64,000 nucleotides of DNA, taken from contig CACNSD010000001.1 in NCBI GenBank assembly GCA_902623075.1, positions 62,001 to 126,000 on the forward strand, written 5' to 3'. Made by a program: the position numbers and the translations under genes. This stretch comes from an uncultured Pelagibacteraceae bacterium (GTDB lineage: Bacteria; Pseudomonadota; Alphaproteobacteria; Pelagibacterales; Pelagibacteraceae). Below the pieces are notes generated by a model. It did not search any database and had not been told where the DNA came from. It saw only the letters and a list, made by a program, of their open reading frames with translations. Of this stretch, positions 24,842 through 34,341 are shown in pieces; position 1 is the stretch's first letter; each line of letters opens with the position of its first letter.

Positions 24842-25075
24842 ATGATCAAAAAAAAATATGCACAACCTTTATTTATGATTTTTATGTCTTTTGGTATGAG
24901 TGTTATCATGAGTGGAGTTGTAGTTGCTGTTAATACAGGATTAGAAAATGGATTTTTTGGTAGATGGTTTTACTCATTCATGTTTGCTTTTCCTGTTGCT
25001 TTAGTAGCTGCTTTTACAATGGCACCAATTGTACGGCCTTTAGTAAATAAAATTGCGTCAAAAGAGGAGCAATGA
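24842..25075 (+). CDS. DUF2798-type small membrane protein
   Basis: 77 residues, two membrane helices, with MIFMSFGMSVIMSGVVVAVNTG and FGRWFYSFMFAFPVALVAAF, and ending in a short charged tail. This is the pattern of DUF2798 proteins. It sits between two SMR genes, 2 bases after the first and overlapping the second by four, so it may be an accessory subunit of the exporter. Confidence 0.75.
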   Translation: MIKKKYAQPLFMIFMSFGMSVIMSGVVVAVNTGLENGFFGRWFYSFMFAFPVALVAAFTMAPIVRPLVNKIASKEEQ

Positions 25076-25407
25076 AACCTTTATTTGGATATTTATTTTT
25101 AGCCATTGGAATTTCATTTGGAATTATTTCAAACAGTTTAGCTAAAATTTCAGAGGGTTTTACAAAATTTACACCCTCTGTTTTATGTATTTTATTTATG
25201 TGTATTACAATGTTTTCAATAGCTAAAGCTATGGCAGCACTTCCAGTTGGATTTGCTTATGCTACTTATAGTGGTTTAACAGTAACAGGAGTTGTGCTTT
25301 TTGCTGTTTTTAAATTAAATCAAGTACCAAATATTTATGGAATTATAGGAATTATATTAATTATTATTGGTGTAACGATGGTTAATTATTTAGGAAGATT
25401 AAACTAA
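25072..25407 (+). CDS. SMR-family transporter subunit (second of the pair)
   Basis: 111 residues, four helices, similar in layout to the SMR protein at 24.5 kb (GISFGIISNSLAKISEGFT, then PVGFAYATYSGLTVTGVVLF). It also lacks an obvious helix-1 glutamate. Two unequal SMR proteins suggest a heterodimer. Its ATG overlaps the DUF2798 stop (ATGA). Confidence 0.87.
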   Translation: MKPLFGYLFLAIGISFGIISNSLAKISEGFTKFTPSVLCILFMCITMFSIAKAMAALPVGFAYATYSGLTVTGVVLFAVFKLNQVPNIYGIIGIILIIIGVTMVNYLGRLN

Positions 25408-25757
25408 TATTCTTTTAAAATTTCAGGAAGTTCATGACTTCCATCTTCATTTAAAGGTAAATCAAATTCATTTTCAACATTTTTGGTATCTAAAGATGAA
25501 TATAAATGAGGATACATATCCCCATTAGAGGCTTGCTCCCAAAGTAAATGTTCTAATTTGAATGCATTTACTTTTAATAAAACTAAATTTTTTGTATTTG
25601 AATAATATTTTTTAATTGTTTCTGAAACTTGATCTTGCTCTGAAAAGTGAATATATCCGTCTCTTATATCTTTTGCTGAACCACCATAGGTTCCTTTTTG
25701 TTTAGCTTTTTGCCATTCGTCTTTGTCAATTATTTTAAAAATAAATTCTAAATTCAT
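25404..25757 (-). CDS. DUF952 family protein
   Basis: 117 residues. FIFKIIDKDEWQKAKQKGTYGG at the start, DGYIHFSEQDQVSETIKKYY near 33 and a C-terminal region with LPLNEDGSHELPEI fit DUF952, a fold related to ADP-ribosyl-transferring proteins but without known function. It overlaps the SMR gene end by 4 bases on the other strand. Confidence 0.85.
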   Translation of the reverse strand: MNLEFIFKIIDKDEWQKAKQKGTYGGSAKDIRDGYIHFSEQDQVSETIKKYYSNTKNLVLLKVNAFKLEHLLWEQASNGDMYPHLYSSLDTKNVENEFDLPLNEDGSHELPEILKEY

Positions 25758-25760
25758 TTT

Positions 25761-26324
25761 TTACCATTTAGAATCAGGTGTTTTTAAAAATTGTATTTCT
25801 TCTTCAGTAGATTCTCTCCCTAAAATTTCATTCCTGTGTGGATACCTATGAAATAATCTTATTACCTTAGTGTGATCTTGCCAAAATTTCTTTATTTTGT
25901 GATAACCCTCATGTTCTCTCAAATATTTGCTTAATAAGTAATATGCCATATCATGATCACTTATCTCCTCACTATGAATTAATGGTAATAACATAAAAAA
26001 TCTTTGGTTAACATTCATTGTTTCCAAATATCCAGAGTAAACAGCATCGTTAACTATTAACCTTGTTTTTTGGTCTTGAGCAAAAGCCTTTTTATTATTT
26101 CTAAAAATATTTCTAGAAAACTGATCAAATAAAATTACTAATGCCAAACAACTCATTGGATTATCTTGCCAATCATCATATTCATTTATACATGCTTTTT
26201 CGTAATCTATTAAAAATTTACTTTTAATAATCTGATCAAAATTTTCATCTTTTTTAAAATGTTTTTCTAAGGGTGTTTCTTTGAACCAAAAATCTAAAAT
26301 TTCTTGTGCCTTTTCATTGATCAT
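25761..26324 (-). CDS. DUF924 family protein
   Basis: 187 residues. AQEILDFWFKETPLEKHFKKDE at residue 6 and LALVILFDQFSRNIFRN near 60 are the DUF924 landmarks; helical throughout (TPR-like). Function unknown. Its ATG overlaps the stop of the HisN-like gene (ATGA-type overlap), and DUF952 follows 3 bases later, so the three form one operon. Confidence 0.85.
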   Translation of the reverse strand: MINEKAQEILDFWFKETPLEKHFKKDENFDQIIKSKFLIDYEKACINEYDDWQDNPMSCLALVILFDQFSRNIFRNNKKAFAQDQKTRLIVNDAVYSGYLETMNVNQRFFMLLPLIHSEEISDHDMAYYLLSKYLREHEGYHKIKKFWQDHTKVIRLFHRYPHRNEILGRESTEEEIQFLKTPDSKW

Positions 26325-27139
26325 TTTAAAACAGGTTTTAATAATTTTAAAAATTTATTATGAACGATTTTATTAGTTGTAATTAATATATTGCCTGCAT
26401 TTACTCCATCTTTGTTATCCCATGTACTAATAATTCCTCCTGCAGCTTTAACAATTGGTATTATTGGATGTATATCCCAAATTTTATTCGAGCATTGAAT
26501 TACAACATCGACTCTACCCTCTGCTAGATGAGAATAACTCAGTGCATCACTGCAAGGAAATTGCATTAATTTTAAAACTTTTGGAATTTTTTTTTGTTTA
26601 TCTAATGAGAGCCAACCATGGAAAGCAGCTGAAACTTTAACATTTTTAAATAAAACTTTTTTATTTACATTAAGTCTCTTACGCTTCCCATTCTCAAAAA
26701 CATATGCAATTTTTTGAGAAGAATTTAAATAATATTTTTTAAGGACTGGAAAGTTAGCCAAACCTAAAACTGGATATCCTTTATAGTTAATGGAAATTAA
26801 ATTACTCCAAGTTGGGTTACCTATTACAAATGATCTTGTACCGTCTATGGGATCTATAACCCATGTAAAATCGCTATTCGTTTTTTTATATCCAAATTCT
26901 TCTCCTATGACTTGATGATTAGGAAATGTTTTTTTAATTTTTTTTCTAATAAATTTCTCGAAAGCTTTATCTGCGCTAGTTACAGGATCATACCCTTTGC
27001 CAATAAGCTTATTACTAACTTTAAATGTTTTGTTTAATTTGGTGTGATAAAATGTATTAAGGTCCTTAGCAAGCTGATTTAAAAAATTAGCAAATAATCG
27101 ATATTTTTTTGAGCTTAAATTGTTCACAATCGAACACAT
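26321..27139 (-). CDS. Inositol-monophosphatase-family phosphatase, HisN-like
   Basis: 272 residues from the ATG at 27139; a TTG 17 codons upstream is possible but would leave only 5 bases to the divergent gene. Metal-binding motifs are present: GEEFG near 85, WVIDPIDGTRSFVIG near 103 and WDIHPIIPIVKAAGG near 217. The family includes HisN histidinol-phosphatase, inositol and sugar phosphatases. HisN is plausible because alphaproteobacteria use this type. Without the rest of a his operon the substrate stays open. Confidence 0.8.
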   Translation of the reverse strand: MCSIVNNLSSKKYRLFANFLNQLAKDLNTFYHTKLNKTFKVSNKLIGKGYDPVTSADKAFEKFIRKKIKKTFPNHQVIGEEFGYKKTNSDFTWVIDPIDGTRSFVIGNPTWSNLISINYKGYPVLGLANFPVLKKYYLNSSQKIAYVFENGKRKRLNVNKKVLFKNVKVSAAFHGWLSLDKQKKIPKVLKLMQFPCSDALSYSHLAEGRVDVVIQCSNKIWDIHPIIPIVKAAGGIISTWDNKDGVNAGNILITTNKIVHNKFLKLLKPVLK

Positions 27140-27195
27140 ACTATTTAATTTATGTTGATTAAAGCTAAATTTTAAATAATTCTTATGCAAGTAAT

Positions 27196-28299
27196 ATGAA
27201 AATTGAACTAAATCAAAATAAAGTCTATTTCAATAGCGGCAAAGAGAAAAGGGAGATACACCCATTTTGGCTAAGAGAAAGAGTAAATGGAGAGAAATTT
27301 TTGGATAAAGGAACACAGCAAAGATTATTTGACCCAACATTTTTGAATAATGACATTTCTATTGATAAAGCAAATATAAATGAAAAATACCTGGAAATAG
27401 ATTTTAATGATGGAGTTAATTCAAAATTAGATATTGATAAAATCGCAGTTGAATTTGCAAGTGAAGACACTGTTATAAAATCTATTCCAAAACTAAAATG
27501 GGACTCATCATTAGAAAATATTAAGAACTTTGAATATAAAGAAAATTTTTTTGAGACCAAAGAAATGTATGATTTACTATTATCATTTTATAAATACGGA
27601 TTTATTATTATTAAAAATATTCCAACCTCAGAAAATTTTATTGTCAAGTTTGCTAATTCGATAGGAAGTGTTAGACGAACAAACTTTGGAGAATATTTTA
27701 ATGTAATATCTAAACCTGATCCTAATGATCTTGCATATACTTCGTTAAGTTTAGCGCCTCATACCGACAATCCTTATAGGAATCCTGTTCCATGTATACA
27801 ATTATTACATTGTATTGAAAGCAATGTTTCTGGTGGTCTTTCAACACTAGTAGATGGTTTTACTGTTACAGAAGAATTGAAAAAAAACTATTTTGATCTT
27901 TATAAAATTTTAACAGAAGTTAAAGTTAAGTTTAAGTTTATTGATAAAGATGTTGTTTTAGAAAGTTGGGCCCCATTAATTGAACTTAACGAAGATAAAA
28001 GTTTCAAACAAGTAAGATTTAGTCCAAGATTAGACTATGTTCCAATATTAGAAAAAGATAAACTTGATTTATATTATAAGGCAAGAAAAAAATTATCAGA
28101 GATGTATAATTCTGATAAATATCGAATAGAGTTCAAGCTTTTTAATAAAGATTTGATGATGATGGATAATCACAGGTTACTTCATGGACGAACGTCATAT
28201 GAAACTAAAGAAGGTAACAGATTTTTACAAGGTTGTTACATAGATTATGATAGTACTGAAGGTAAACTAAGACATCTTAAAAGAAAATTTAATCTTTAA
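27196..28299 (+). CDS. Gamma-butyrobetaine hydroxylase-like 2-oxoglutarate dioxygenase
   Basis: 367 residues. An N-terminal DUF971-like domain (about 1-85, with IHPFWLRERVNG) precedes a TauD-type dioxygenase domain. Iron ligands are His and Asp in APHTDNPYRNPVPCIQLLH near 190 and His in DNHRLLHGRTSY near 325. This two-domain build is that of gamma-butyrobetaine and trimethyllysine hydroxylases. Hydroxylation of gamma-butyrobetaine to carnitine or of a related betaine is expected. It converges with the flavin reductase gene (11-base overlap). Confidence 0.82.
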   Translation: MKIELNQNKVYFNSGKEKREIHPFWLRERVNGEKFLDKGTQQRLFDPTFLNNDISIDKANINEKYLEIDFNDGVNSKLDIDKIAVEFASEDTVIKSIPKLKWDSSLENIKNFEYKENFFETKEMYDLLLSFYKYGFIIIKNIPTSENFIVKFANSIGSVRRTNFGEYFNVISKPDPNDLAYTSLSLAPHTDNPYRNPVPCIQLLHCIESNVSGGLSTLVDGFTVTEELKKNYFDLYKILTEVKVKFKFIDKDVVLESWAPLIELNEDKSFKQVRFSPRLDYVPILEKDKLDLYYKARKKLSEMYNSDKYRIEFKLFNKDLMMMDNHRLLHGRTSYETKEGNRFLQGCYIDYDSTEGKLRHLKRKFNL

Positions 28300-28876
28300 A
28301 CAAATTATCAATTTGATTTTCTGCGTCCTTAATAGATTTATCATAATCTAAAGCCATTTGATCAGCGCTTATAACATCTACTTTTTCAATACCAAAAAAA
28401 TTGAGAATAAATTTTAACCAGGGTGTTAAAAAGTCCTCTGAACTATTTAATTTTGTACCGCCGGATGTAATTACTAAGTACGCATGTTTATTTTTTAACA
28501 AGCCTTCTCTTCTACCATTTGGTTTAAATCTAAATGTCTCACCTATTCTTGCAACTAAATCAGACCAAGCTTTTAAAGTTGCTGGTGGACCATAATTGTA
28601 TATTGGTGCTGAAATTATTATCACATCACACTCTTTTAGTTCTTTTACTAATTTATTAGATAACTCAAACATTTTTTTATGCTCTACTGTTTGTTCTTTT
28701 TCATCAATTTTCATTCCAGACTCTGTCAGTCCGCTTATAAACAACATTTCATCATCTAAATCTCTATAAATATATTCATCACCTGGTTTTCGTAATTTCT
28801 CTAATAATTTTTTTGCTAAGGCTCTAGAAGTTGAGCCTTTTTTTCTAGCGCTAGAATCTATTTGATAAATTTTCAT
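28289..28876 (-). CDS. FMN-dependent NADH:quinone/azo reductase (AzoR-like)
   Basis: 195 residues, flavodoxin-like fold. FMN-phosphate loop SSARKKGSTSRAL near 8 and PIYNYGPPATLKAWSD near 93 are hallmarks; ITSGGTK near 140 contacts the isoalloxazine. Reduces quinones or azo compounds with NAD(P)H. It is the last gene of the long minus-strand run that begins with the TRAP transporter, 9 bases after ccdA. Confidence 0.88.
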   Translation of the reverse strand: MKIYQIDSSARKKGSTSRALAKKLLEKLRKPGDEYIYRDLDDEMLFISGLTESGMKIDEKEQTVEHKKMFELSNKLVKELKECDVIIISAPIYNYGPPATLKAWSDLVARIGETFRFKPNGRREGLLKNKHAYLVITSGGTKLNSSEDFLTPWLKFILNFFGIEKVDVISADQMALDYDKSIKDAENQIDNLFKD

Positions 28877-28885
28877 TAAATACTT

Positions 28886-29593
28886 TTAACCGAAATTTTG
28901 CATAAAAGGAAAAATTTTAATAATATAGAAGCCTATAGCTTGAAGCTGATTAGTTAAAATTAATATTCCAGTAATTAATAAAATAATTCCACCAATTTTT
29001 GATATTAAATTAATATTTTTTTTAAAGTTCTTAGAAAATATTAAAAATTTCTGAATTAAATAGCCTGATAATATAAACGGAATAGCAAGTCCCAATGAAT
29101 AAAAAACTAAAAGCACTATTGCCCTCGATAAAGTCTCTTCAATTGACGCCAATGCTAATATAGACCCAAGAATTGGTCCAATACATGGTGTCCAACCAAA
29201 GCCAAATGCTAATCCGATCACATAAGAAAAAAATATATTATTTGATGTTTTTGTCTCAAATCTCTTATCAAAATTTAGATAACTAATATTAATAACTCCT
29301 ATTAATTGTAAAGAAAAAATTATTATAACTATACCTGCTACTATTCTTAAAATTTCTGAGTTTTGCAAAAGTTTCTGACCTAGTAATGAAGCAGATGCCC
29401 CTAAAATAACAAATACGGTAGAAAAACCTAAACAAAATAAAATTAATGGTAAAAAATTTATTTTTTTTGAATTTAAAATATCTTGAAATGATTGACCTGA
29501 AATATACGAAATATAGCCTGGTATTAATGGTAAAACACAAGGTGATAAAAAACTTATTAATCCAGCACCAAAAGCGATAAATAATTCAAACAT
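28886..29593 (-). CDS. ccdA: Cytochrome c biogenesis / thiol transport protein CcdA
   Basis: 235 residues, six membrane segments. The two redox cysteines are in LSPCVLPLIPGYISY near 18 and GWTPCIGPILGS near 135. CcdA passes electrons from cytoplasmic thioredoxin to periplasmic thiol proteins, as needed for heme attachment. The ATG directly abuts the ppc stop with no spacer. Its presence at the end of a sugar-acid operon is probably positional. Confidence 0.92.
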   Translation of the reverse strand: MFELFIAFGAGLISFLSPCVLPLIPGYISYISGQSFQDILNSKKINFLPLILFCLGFSTVFVILGASASLLGQKLLQNSEILRIVAGIVIIIFSLQLIGVINISYLNFDKRFETKTSNNIFFSYVIGLAFGFGWTPCIGPILGSILALASIEETLSRAIVLLVFYSLGLAIPFILSGYLIQKFLIFSKNFKKNINLISKIGGIILLITGILILTNQLQAIGFYIIKIFPFMQNFG

Positions 29594-32284
29594 CTAACCT
29601 GTATTTTTCATAGCTGCAGATATACCTGCTATTGAAGTCATCAAAGCATCATCTAAATATTTTTTATCCTGCATTTTTAAGTTACTTTTATTTATTTTAT
29701 TCATAATATTTGCCTGAAGAATATTTAAAGTTTCGGTGTAATTATTTCTAATAAACAATGCTTTTCTAAATTGTTTTCGTTCCATAATAACTTCTCTAGG
29801 AGTGATTTTATTATGTAAATTCACAAGTGCTTTGAATTGGAATCTTAATTTTTTTCCTATTCTTTTAAGTGAACTGTCTGCTAAATTATTTTCATAAATT
29901 ATTGAAATTTCTGGATCTACCTTTGATATAACCATATCTAAAATATCCATTGTTGAAATAAAAAAAGGCCAATTTCGTTCCATGTCTGTCATAGTATTAG
30001 AAAATTTCTTAATTGAACCATATCTAAGTGCCTCGGTAGTTCCTAACCAAGCCGGTAACATCAATCTAATTTGCGTCCATGCGAAAACCCAAGGTATGGC
30101 TCTTAAACTTTGAATATTATCTACATTTTTTCTTTTTGAAGGTCTTGATCCAATAGCAAGTTTTCCTAAAGATTTATGTGGTGTCACAGTTTTAAAATAT
30201 CTAATAAATTCCTCACTTTGGTTTAAATATTTTCTATAAGCTGAAGTTGATATTTCTGACATACTATCTATCAAATCCCTCCACTTTTTTTTTGATTTTG
30301 GTGGGGGGTTTAAAGAGGCCTCCATTACAGAACCAATATAGCTACACAGGTTATATTCAGCTAACGGTTTGTAACCATATTTTTGCTGAATTACTTCACC
30401 CTGATCAGTTATCCTTATTTTTCCATTAACAGTCCCTGCTGGTTGTGATTTTAATGTTGCTTGAATTGGTCCTCCACCTCTACCAGGAGAACCACCTCGC
30501 CCATGAAAGAAAATTATTTTTACTTTATATATTTTAGATAGATTTCTAATATCTTCTTGTAGTTTATATTGATGCCAACTTGATGATAGTTTGCCAGCAT
30601 CTTTACTGGAGTCAGAATATCCAATCATTATTTCTTGGTTAAATTTTATTAATTTTCTATAGGAACTAAATTTAAATAGATTATTCATTACATCTTTTGC
30701 ATTTTTTAAATCATCTAAAGTTTCAAAAAGTGGCACAACTCTTAATAAATTTTTTATATTTGCTTGATTTTGTAAAAAATATACCGACAGAATATCTGAC
30801 GCTTTTGAGGTCATTGAAATTACATATGCTCCTAAACATTGGGTGGGTTCTTTAGATAATTGTTTAAATGTATTCCAAACCTCCAAATTTTCTTTATCTT
30901 TGATTTTTAATTTATCTATAAAACTAATTTTTTTACTTATAAATTTATTAAGTAAATCTACTTTCTGCTTCTCATTTAAAGCTGAATAATTAATATTATA
31001 TTTTTTTTTAAAAACTTCGTTTAGTAATTTCTCATGTCGAGAAGACTCTTGTCTTATATCTAGCCTTGCAAGATTAATACCAAAACATTTCACCCTTCTA
31101 ATCAAATCTAAAAGATCTGAATTTGCAATTAATTGACCACGATTTGAGTTCAAGGACTTTCTAACTTCTCTAAGTGGAACTAATATCTCATTTTTATCTC
31201 TTAATAATTTGTCATTATCAAGAATTTTATCATGGTTAAGATGTTCTTCAATTAGCTTGTGAGTATTTCTAACTTTATCCCTTATTGGTCTTAGGAAAAC
31301 TCTATAAGGTTCATAACTTTTTCCTGTAATTTTTTTTATTTTATAAGAACATTCCTCCATTGATAAATCTTGAATTAATTTAGTTAATTCTTTTTCATAC
31401 AATTTAGCAGCCTGCCATCTAGAAAAGAGAATAACTTTTTTTGTAGTTTCAAAAGTTACATTAGGATTTCCATCTCTATCTCCTCCCATCCAAGAACCAA
31501 ATTGGATAGGATTGAAATCACGAGGTAAATTTTTTTTAATATTTTTTCTGAAAATATCATTTAATCTCTTGTAAACTTTAGGGATAGTATCCCATAAACT
31601 ATCTTCAATTACTGCTAGACCCCATTTTGCTTCATCTAGTGGTGAAGGTTTTGTTCTTTTAAGTTCATCAGTTTTCCATATTATTGATATTTCTGTATGC
31701 AGTTTCCGATCTAATTCTAGAATTTTACTTGGATATTTTTTATAGAGGTGTCTTTGTTCTAATATATCTATTAAATTTGCATATTTTTGTATCAAAGTTC
31801 TTCGTTTAACTTCAGTTGGGTGCGCAGTTAAAACAATACCAATATTGAGGTTTGATGCTTGATCATAAATTTTTTTATCTGAGATTTTTCTATTTTTAAA
31901 AAGATTAGTGATTATATCCTCAATATAAAGATTTTGATTTTTGTTCTTGAAATAAGGATTTTCATATTCATTTAATTTTCTTGATGCATCTAATGACTCT
32001 GCAAGGTTCATTAAATTAAGTATGTGTGAAAAAGCTCTAGTTAAATTATAAATTTTTTTTGGTGAAAGTTTTTTAATCTCTTTAGAAATTTTTAAAAAAA
32101 CTTTACTTTTATTTTTATCCAACAAAGTATTTTTTGATAAAAGCCTTATTTTCTCAACAGTTTTAAAAAAACTACTTCCCTCTTGCTCTTTAATAACTCT
32201 TCCTAGAAATGTACCTAATAAACGGATATCTTCTCTTAAAAGTTTAGTGGGTATTCTTTCATAGTAAAGATCTCTTTTCTTCAT
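29594..32284 (-). CDS. ppc: Phosphoenolpyruvate carboxylase
   Basis: 896 residues, the full length of bacterial PEP carboxylase. Catalytic His is in LTAHPTEVKRRTL near 152, with GSWMGGDRDGNPNVT near 265 and the glycine loop FFHGRGGSPGRGGGP near 590; the C-terminal PEPC Asn-Thr-Gly tail is present. Converts PEP and bicarbonate to oxaloacetate, an anaplerotic step. Its start lies inside the end of the SMP-30 gene (26-base overlap), so it is translated with the sugar-acid enzymes rather than from an independent promoter. Confidence 0.96.
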   Translation of the reverse strand: MKKRDLYYERIPTKLLREDIRLLGTFLGRVIKEQEGSSFFKTVEKIRLLSKNTLLDKNKSKVFLKISKEIKKLSPKKIYNLTRAFSHILNLMNLAESLDASRKLNEYENPYFKNKNQNLYIEDIITNLFKNRKISDKKIYDQASNLNIGIVLTAHPTEVKRRTLIQKYANLIDILEQRHLYKKYPSKILELDRKLHTEISIIWKTDELKRTKPSPLDEAKWGLAVIEDSLWDTIPKVYKRLNDIFRKNIKKNLPRDFNPIQFGSWMGGDRDGNPNVTFETTKKVILFSRWQAAKLYEKELTKLIQDLSMEECSYKIKKITGKSYEPYRVFLRPIRDKVRNTHKLIEEHLNHDKILDNDKLLRDKNEILVPLREVRKSLNSNRGQLIANSDLLDLIRRVKCFGINLARLDIRQESSRHEKLLNEVFKKKYNINYSALNEKQKVDLLNKFISKKISFIDKLKIKDKENLEVWNTFKQLSKEPTQCLGAYVISMTSKASDILSVYFLQNQANIKNLLRVVPLFETLDDLKNAKDVMNNLFKFSSYRKLIKFNQEIMIGYSDSSKDAGKLSSSWHQYKLQEDIRNLSKIYKVKIIFFHGRGGSPGRGGGPIQATLKSQPAGTVNGKIRITDQGEVIQQKYGYKPLAEYNLCSYIGSVMEASLNPPPKSKKKWRDLIDSMSEISTSAYRKYLNQSEEFIRYFKTVTPHKSLGKLAIGSRPSKRKNVDNIQSLRAIPWVFAWTQIRLMLPAWLGTTEALRYGSIKKFSNTMTDMERNWPFFISTMDILDMVISKVDPEISIIYENNLADSSLKRIGKKLRFQFKALVNLHNKITPREVIMERKQFRKALFIRNNYTETLNILQANIMNKINKSNLKMQDKKYLDDALMTSIAGISAAMKNTG

Positions 32285-33170
32285 TATTTAAAATAAATTT
32301 TTTTTGTAAAATTCCTTTTACATTTGTTTTTACACTAAAAAAGAAACCTGAATATCTAAATTTTTTTAGATCGGCTCTGTTCATTCCTTTTGTTGCAGTA
32401 GAAACATAAAGTTCTTTAGTATTTTTACCACCAAAAGCACAATTTGTTATGTTTTTAGCAGGAAATCTAATCCTGTGAATTAATTTAGATTTTCTATTAA
32501 AAACTGAAACACATCCTCCGTGAAAATGTGCTACCCATAAATTTTTGTTTTTATCTAAAGTCATACCATCTGGTGATCCTTCTTCTTTAGAAAATTTTTT
32601 AAAAATTTTTTTACTAATTATTTTATTATTTTTATTTATCTTAATTTTATAAATTATTTTTTTTGGACTATCTGTATGATAAAAATTAAACTGATTAATA
32701 AACGCAGGTCCGTTAGTTATTCTATAATTTTTATCAACTTTTATTAATTTGAGATTTTTATCTAATTTATACAAAGATCCCCTATTTAGCTTTCTCTCCA
32801 AATTGTCCATGGTTCCAAACCACAAATTTCCAGCTGGATCAGTTTTCCCATCATTAATTCTATTAAGTTTTAAATTTTTTTCAATTGGTATTGATTTCAA
32901 AGTTTTTTTTGATTTTAGATTCTGTATCCTTAATTCTCCCTGAAGTCCTAATATAAAAATGTGATCTTTAATATGAGCAATAAATCCTATTTCCTTATTT
33001 ACTTTAAATATTTTTTTTTTATTATTTTTAATATTAATTGAAAATATTTTTTTTTTTTTGATATCAACAAAATAAATTGAATTATGTTCACTTACCCAAA
33101 GTGTTCCTTCACCTAAAGTACATTTTAATTTCCAGATAGGTTTTGGATTAGATGTTTTTATATTATTCAC
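32259..33170 (-). CDS. SMP-30/gluconolactonase-family protein
   Basis: 303 residues, GTG start, beta-propeller. Metal-ligand regions are visible: Glu in LGEGTLWVSEHNSIYF near 19, Asn in RINDGKTDPAGNLWFG near 107 and Asp in EGSPDGMTLDKNKNLWV near 198. Such lactonases open sugar lactones to sugar acids. Lys-rich, with no signal peptide. Overlaps the dehydratase gene before it by 8 bases and ppc after it by 26. Expected role: hydrolysis of the lactone of the sugar acid degraded by the neighbours. Confidence 0.88.
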   Translation of the reverse strand: MNNIKTSNPKPIWKLKCTLGEGTLWVSEHNSIYFVDIKKKKIFSINIKNNKKKIFKVNKEIGFIAHIKDHIFILGLQGELRIQNLKSKKTLKSIPIEKNLKLNRINDGKTDPAGNLWFGTMDNLERKLNRGSLYKLDKNLKLIKVDKNYRITNGPAFINQFNFYHTDSPKKIIYKIKINKNNKIISKKIFKKFSKEEGSPDGMTLDKNKNLWVAHFHGGCVSVFNRKSKLIHRIRFPAKNITNCAFGGKNTKELYVSTATKGMNRADLKKFRYSGFFFSVKTNVKGILQKKFILNNEEKRSLL

Positions 33171-34335
33171 TTACTTCAAACTCGCTTATAAAATCTTTAT
33201 TAGGATTAATACCAATACCTATATTATCTGTGATAGATGCATACCCGTTATTATTTTTTACCTGATCTAAAATTGAAAAATTTTCACTAGGTAAATCTGT
33301 GATAAAAATATTTTTCTCTGTAGTATCAAACTCAAGCATAGATTTTGAGGGAAATAAACCGCCAGGCATATCAGGTTGTGCTGTTAATAAATGAAGGTTT
33401 ACTGCTATACTTATTGCCGAACCCCAAACATGATTAACTATTGGAATAAAATTTGCTTGAGCTAAAGCAGATACTTTTAAATACTCTGTAATTCCTCCAA
33501 GTCCGCAAACTTCTGGTTGAGCAATGTCTACGCATTTGTTTGATATAAGTCTATTCCAGCCATATTTTGTAAACTCTGCCTCTCCACCTGCAATACTTGT
33601 TGAAATTTTTTGCTTTAACTCTCTATATCCTTCATAATCTTCAGGTGCAACTGGCTCTTCGAACCAAAATACATCAAGCTCATCTAATCCTTTTCCAACA
33701 TAAAGAGCGTCTTTTAAATTATAAGCATGATTAGCATCAACCATTAATTTAAAATCATTTCCTATCGAGTCCCTGACTGCTTGAACTAATTTTAAATCTT
33801 CTTTTGGACCTAATCCAATTTTCATTTTCATGGCTTTAAAGTTTTTCGATTTTATTTGTTCTGCCTCTTGTTTGAACAAAATTATTAATTCATCAACTGA
33901 TTTTTTTTGTAACATCATTCCATAACCATATACAGGAACTCTGCTATTACACTTCCCACCAACAAGTTGATAAAGAGGAGTGTTTGTTTTTTTACCAAGG
34001 ATGTCCCACAAAGCAATATCCACACCAGATAGTGCTTGTATTGGCATACCTTTCTGGCCACTATCTCTTAAGAGATTATATACCTTTTGCCAGATATGCT
34101 CTTTCTTTAATGGATCTTCACCAATTACTAAAGGCTGTATAACTTTTTCAACAATATATTTATTTGCTAAAGCTATATTTCCTGGACCAAAACATTCGCC
34201 CCAACCAGTAATTCCTTCATCTGTCTGTACTTCTACAAGATGTGCCGTACGATGTTTATAATATTGTTGTGAGTAACCAAGTTCTTTTTCTAACTCATAT
34301 CGAAGTACATGACTTTTAATTGAGGTTATTTTCAC
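33163..34335 (-). CDS. Enolase-superfamily sugar-acid dehydratase (mandelate racemase type)
   Basis: 390 residues, GTG start. Capping domain 1-125 (EGITGWGECFGPGNIA), then the barrel with the Lys-x-Lys pair in FKAMKMKIGLGP near 172, metal ligands Asp in MVDANHAY, Glu in FEEPVAPEDY and Glu in GGEAEFT, and the catalytic His in IVNHVWGSA near 305. This is the mandelate racemase-like acid-sugar dehydratase pattern, but the specific sugar acid is unknown. It differs clearly from the fuconate dehydratase at 22.8 kb. In the operon it should feed the dehydrogenase and hydrolase encoded next to it. Confidence 0.88.
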   Translation of the reverse strand: MKITSIKSHVLRYELEKELGYSQQYYKHRTAHLVEVQTDEGITGWGECFGPGNIALANKYIVEKVIQPLVIGEDPLKKEHIWQKVYNLLRDSGQKGMPIQALSGVDIALWDILGKKTNTPLYQLVGGKCNSRVPVYGYGMMLQKKSVDELIILFKQEAEQIKSKNFKAMKMKIGLGPKEDLKLVQAVRDSIGNDFKLMVDANHAYNLKDALYVGKGLDELDVFWFEEPVAPEDYEGYRELKQKISTSIAGGEAEFTKYGWNRLISNKCVDIAQPEVCGLGGITEYLKVSALAQANFIPIVNHVWGSAISIAVNLHLLTAQPDMPGGLFPSKSMLEFDTTEKNIFITDLPSENFSILDQVKNNNGYASITDNIGIGINPNKDFISEFEVSE

Positions 34336-34341
34336 TGAAAA

